Assembly: GCA_964016885.1 (NCBI GenBank)
Contig: OZ024743.1
Span: 185,362,962 to 185,426,961, forward strand
DNA length: 64,000 bases
From: Eledone cirrhosa
Lineage: Eukaryota > Mollusca > Cephalopoda > Octopoda > Eledonidae
Reading direction: 5' to 3'
The notes below the pieces were generated by a model. It was given only the letters and a program-made list of their open reading frames with translations. It searched no databases and had not been told where the DNA came from. The first letter of the stretch is position 1, and every line of letters begins with the position of its first letter. The position numbers and the translations under genes are program-made. Below are positions 62,392-64,000 of the stretch, one piece after another.

Positions 62392-64000
62392 TCTCTTTCT
62401 CTTAATTTCGAGTATATTTTTTTGACCGGCCACCTTCCTGGTGGCAAGGTTGTAAAAGAAAAGAAATTGTCATCCCTTGAATCGCAAGAATGTTTTGCAT
62501 ATTTTGAAGGTGCCAGCTATCGCAGCCATTTGTAGACTATGAATTAGGGAGCTGCGCTTTTTGTCCGCAAATCCAAGTTCGGTCATACTTTGGTCCAAGC
62601 GGGTTGGTATATAACCCGTAGCACCAATAATGATGGGTATGAAGCTAAAGGTGTATCTTGGATACTGGATTTGTAAGCTCCTCATCAATGGTCCGTAGAT
62701 GTCCTCCTTCTCCTGTATTTTTCTGACAACGTTTACATCAAGTGGGCAGCTGATCTCCACAACAGAACACGTTTTCAATGTGTGGTCCCAAACTACAATA
62801 TCAGGCCGGTTGTGCTTTAATTTGGTGGCAGTTTTTATTTTCAGGTTCCACCAGTATTCCTTAGTGCCATCTGTCTCAATATATTCTTCCTCGTTTGTTG
62901 TTAATTTTGTTTTCCGAAGTGCGTTCCAGATAGTTCTAGCTATCCCATCGTGTCTCATGGGGAGGTAGTAGCGAGATGACATTCTTTCGCAGCTGGCAAC
63001 AATGTGGCTTACATCCTCGATCTTTGTTTTACATAGCCTACATTTATTGTCAGCTGCTGGCCCTCCTCTTTTGTGCAGCAGATATTTGGTAGGGAGTTCT
63101 TGTTCCTGTATTGCATAGAGATATCCCTCAAGGTGTGATGTCATAAACTTGTCGGAACTCCATGCCAGGCTTTTTGAGTGGTTTATCCCCTCTATGGTCT
63201 GTGTTTTACGCCTCAAGTATCCATGCACAACTTTCTCTGTAAATTGGTCAATTTTTTTTTCTTGTTTGAACATTGAATAGGATCTTCCGATTTCTCTGGG
63301 TGAGAGATTTATATCAGGCTTTATTCCATATCTCTCCTCCAGATCAGTCGCTATTCTAATGATATTTCTTTTTTCATGCTCATAAACCTGAGCAAGATGG
63401 TCGCCAACCTTTTTCCTCTGTTGAAGGTGTTGCTTCAGTGTTACTATCCGGGTCTCATATGTTGTTAATATTGATTTTAGACCCCGGCCACCTTCCTTGC
63501 GTGAGAAGTATAGCCTATCCACATCACCATTGATGTTAAAGTTCCCAGTAACACTGAGAAGTTTACGAGTTCTAACATCCATCTCACTTAGTTCTTGCAA
63601 TGACCAGTTCAGTAGGCCAAATGTTGGCGTTATAATTGGCACAGCATAGGTATTGTGGGCAATGTATTTGTTGTATGCTGACAGTTCTGATGACCATATT
63701 TTTTTTACTCTTCTGAGGTATTCAGTTCTGGTTCTCTCCTTATTTATGGGTCCATCATATCTGACATTCTCATCCTGTCCAAGATATCTGTAGTTGTCAC
63801 CTGACTGCAGAGGTTGTATTGTCAGGCCGTTCATATCTAGATTTCTAGAGGAGGGCACAGCTCTTCCACGTTTTACTGCCAAATATGCACACTTGGACTC
63901 ACCAAATTTCATTTTGATGTCGGTTGAAAATTGTGTAATGAGGTCCAATTGTTTCTTGATGTCATTGATATTTGGCCCATACAACTTCAGGTCATCAACA
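62392..64000 (-). mobile_element. R2/R4-type non-LTR retrotransposon, 3' half
   Basis: The element runs in from beyond the right edge. It includes the end of the RT, a CCHC knuckle and a restriction-like endonuclease, a 78-base 3' UTR with a hairpin (GCCACC-AGGAA-GGTGGC, plus strand 62429-62445), and abuts a CATA microsatellite. The coding frame is uninterrupted over 1.53 kb, the longest undamaged mobile-element frame in the window, so the copy is young. Elements of the R2, R4/Dong, NeSL and Hero groups share this layout and often insert at specific sites. Confidence 0.88.
62470..64000 (-). CDS. R2/R4-type polyprotein, C-terminal 509 codons: RT end, CCHC knuckle, restriction-like endonuclease
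   Basis: The frame is open to the window edge; its first visible residues are VDDLKLYGPNI, so the catalytic DD of RT motif C lies at 63991-63996. The codon at 63984-63982 is TTG (Leu) and is not a start. Counting that Leu as residue 1: KMKFGESKCAYLAVKRG at 24-40 (RT motifs D/E), GDNYRYLGQDE (thumb) at 62-72, then helical linker. C315-x2-C318-x8-H327-x4-C332 is the zinc knuckle (CRLCKTKIEDVSHIVASC). RPDIVVWD at 393-400 and VVEISCPLD at 408-416 form the PD-(D/E)xK-like endonuclease core, Asp395 and Glu410 being the likely metal ligands. The stop is TGA at 62472-62470. This protein would nick the target and prime reverse transcription of its own RNA. N-terminal DNA-binding fingers and most of the RT are outside the window. 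Confidence 0.9.
   Translation of the reverse strand, partial: VDDLKLYGPNINDIKKQLDLITQFSTDIKMKFGESKCAYLAVKRGRAVPSSRNLDMNGLTIQPLQSGDNYRYLGQDENVRYDGPINKERTRTEYLRRVKKIWSSELSAYNKYIAHNTYAVPIITPTFGLLNWSLQELSEMDVRTRKLLSVTGNFNINGDVDRLYFSRKEGGRGLKSILTTYETRIVTLKQHLQQRKKVGDHLAQVYEHEKRNIIRIATDLEERYGIKPDINLSPREIGRSYSMFKQEKKIDQFTEKVVHGYLRRKTQTIEGINHSKSLAWSSDKFMTSHLEGYLYAIQEQELPTKYLLHKRGGPAADNKCRLCKTKIEDVSHIVASCERMSSRYYLPMRHDGIARTIWNALRKTKLTTNEEEYIETDGTKEYWWNLKIKTATKLKHNRPDIVVWDHTLKTCSVVEISCPLDVNVVRKIQEKEDIYGPLMRSLQIQYPRYTFSFIPIIIGATGYIPTRLDQSMTELGFADKKRSSLIHSLQMAAIAGTFKICKTFLRFKG

Noticed and set aside
62699..62968. 89-codon plus-strand frame inside the R2/R4-type element
   Set aside because: Antisense to an intact endonuclease-coding frame with conserved motifs.

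Overview
This is animal nuclear DNA, almost certainly from a coleoid cephalopod and most likely an octopus. The evidence is AT-rich, intron-bearing sequence saturated with transposable elements, with many copies of tRNA-derived SINEs whose body carries the GCCGAGGT...TCGATAAAATAAAGTACCAG block typical of octopus and squid genomes, and of a LINE tail ending in a ATGATG microsatellite. There are no operons, no CRISPR array and no prokaryotic gene organisation.

Two host genes are recognisable and they point away from each other. On the minus strand is the 5' part of a sorting nexin 17 (SNX17) gene: coding exon 1 at 16948-17013 and exon 2 at 925-999, separated by an intron of about 16 kb. The remaining exons lie beyond the left edge. 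Both exons belong to the N-terminal PX domain, and Arg36/Tyr37 of the phosphoinositide pocket fall at the same residue numbers as I recall for human SNX17. On the plus strand is a GMEB-type transcription factor (glucocorticoid modulatory element-binding protein) with five coding exons: 30666-30877, 35991-36325, 43014-43136, 45687-45809 and 49845-50200. Their sum is 1149 nt, open throughout, giving 382 residues with a SAND/KDWK DNA-binding domain followed by a coiled coil. The intergenic space between the two genes (about 17.1-30.6 kb) holds a CpG- and ACGT-rich patch at 26.94-27.12 kb that could be a promoter.

Most of the rest is mobile DNA, layer upon layer. Left part (0-17 kb): a 44-bp satellite split by a TA-target MITE, a mariner relic, a Tigger relic, a hAT element with target duplication (6291-8830), LINE relics, SINEs and minisatellites, mostly inside SNX17 intron 1. 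Middle (17-30 kb): LINE relics, TTAA-target (piggyBac-like) MITEs, a 1.7-kb RTE-like LINE coding for reverse transcriptase with an embedded PHD-type finger (20.2-21.96 kb), a perfect 144-bp inverted repeat (22.85-23.23 kb), Helitron ends and a U2 snRNA fragment. GMEB introns: a cluster of at least five long hairpins (34.0-35.9 kb), LINE relics (36.5-39.8 kb), a mariner with a lost catalytic residue (41.39-42.43 kb) and two Helitrons in opposite orientation (47.4-49.3 kb). Right part (50.2-64 kb): LINE relics including an endonuclease-only copy, a 47-bp VNTR inside a LINE 3' tail, degenerate tandem repeats, a Helitron retaining the C-terminal end of its helicase, and finally the 3' half of a well-preserved R2/R4-type retrotransposon with a restriction-like endonuclease, abutting a TATG microsatellite and running off the right edge.

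All identifications come from reading the sequence and from remembered family features; no database search was run.
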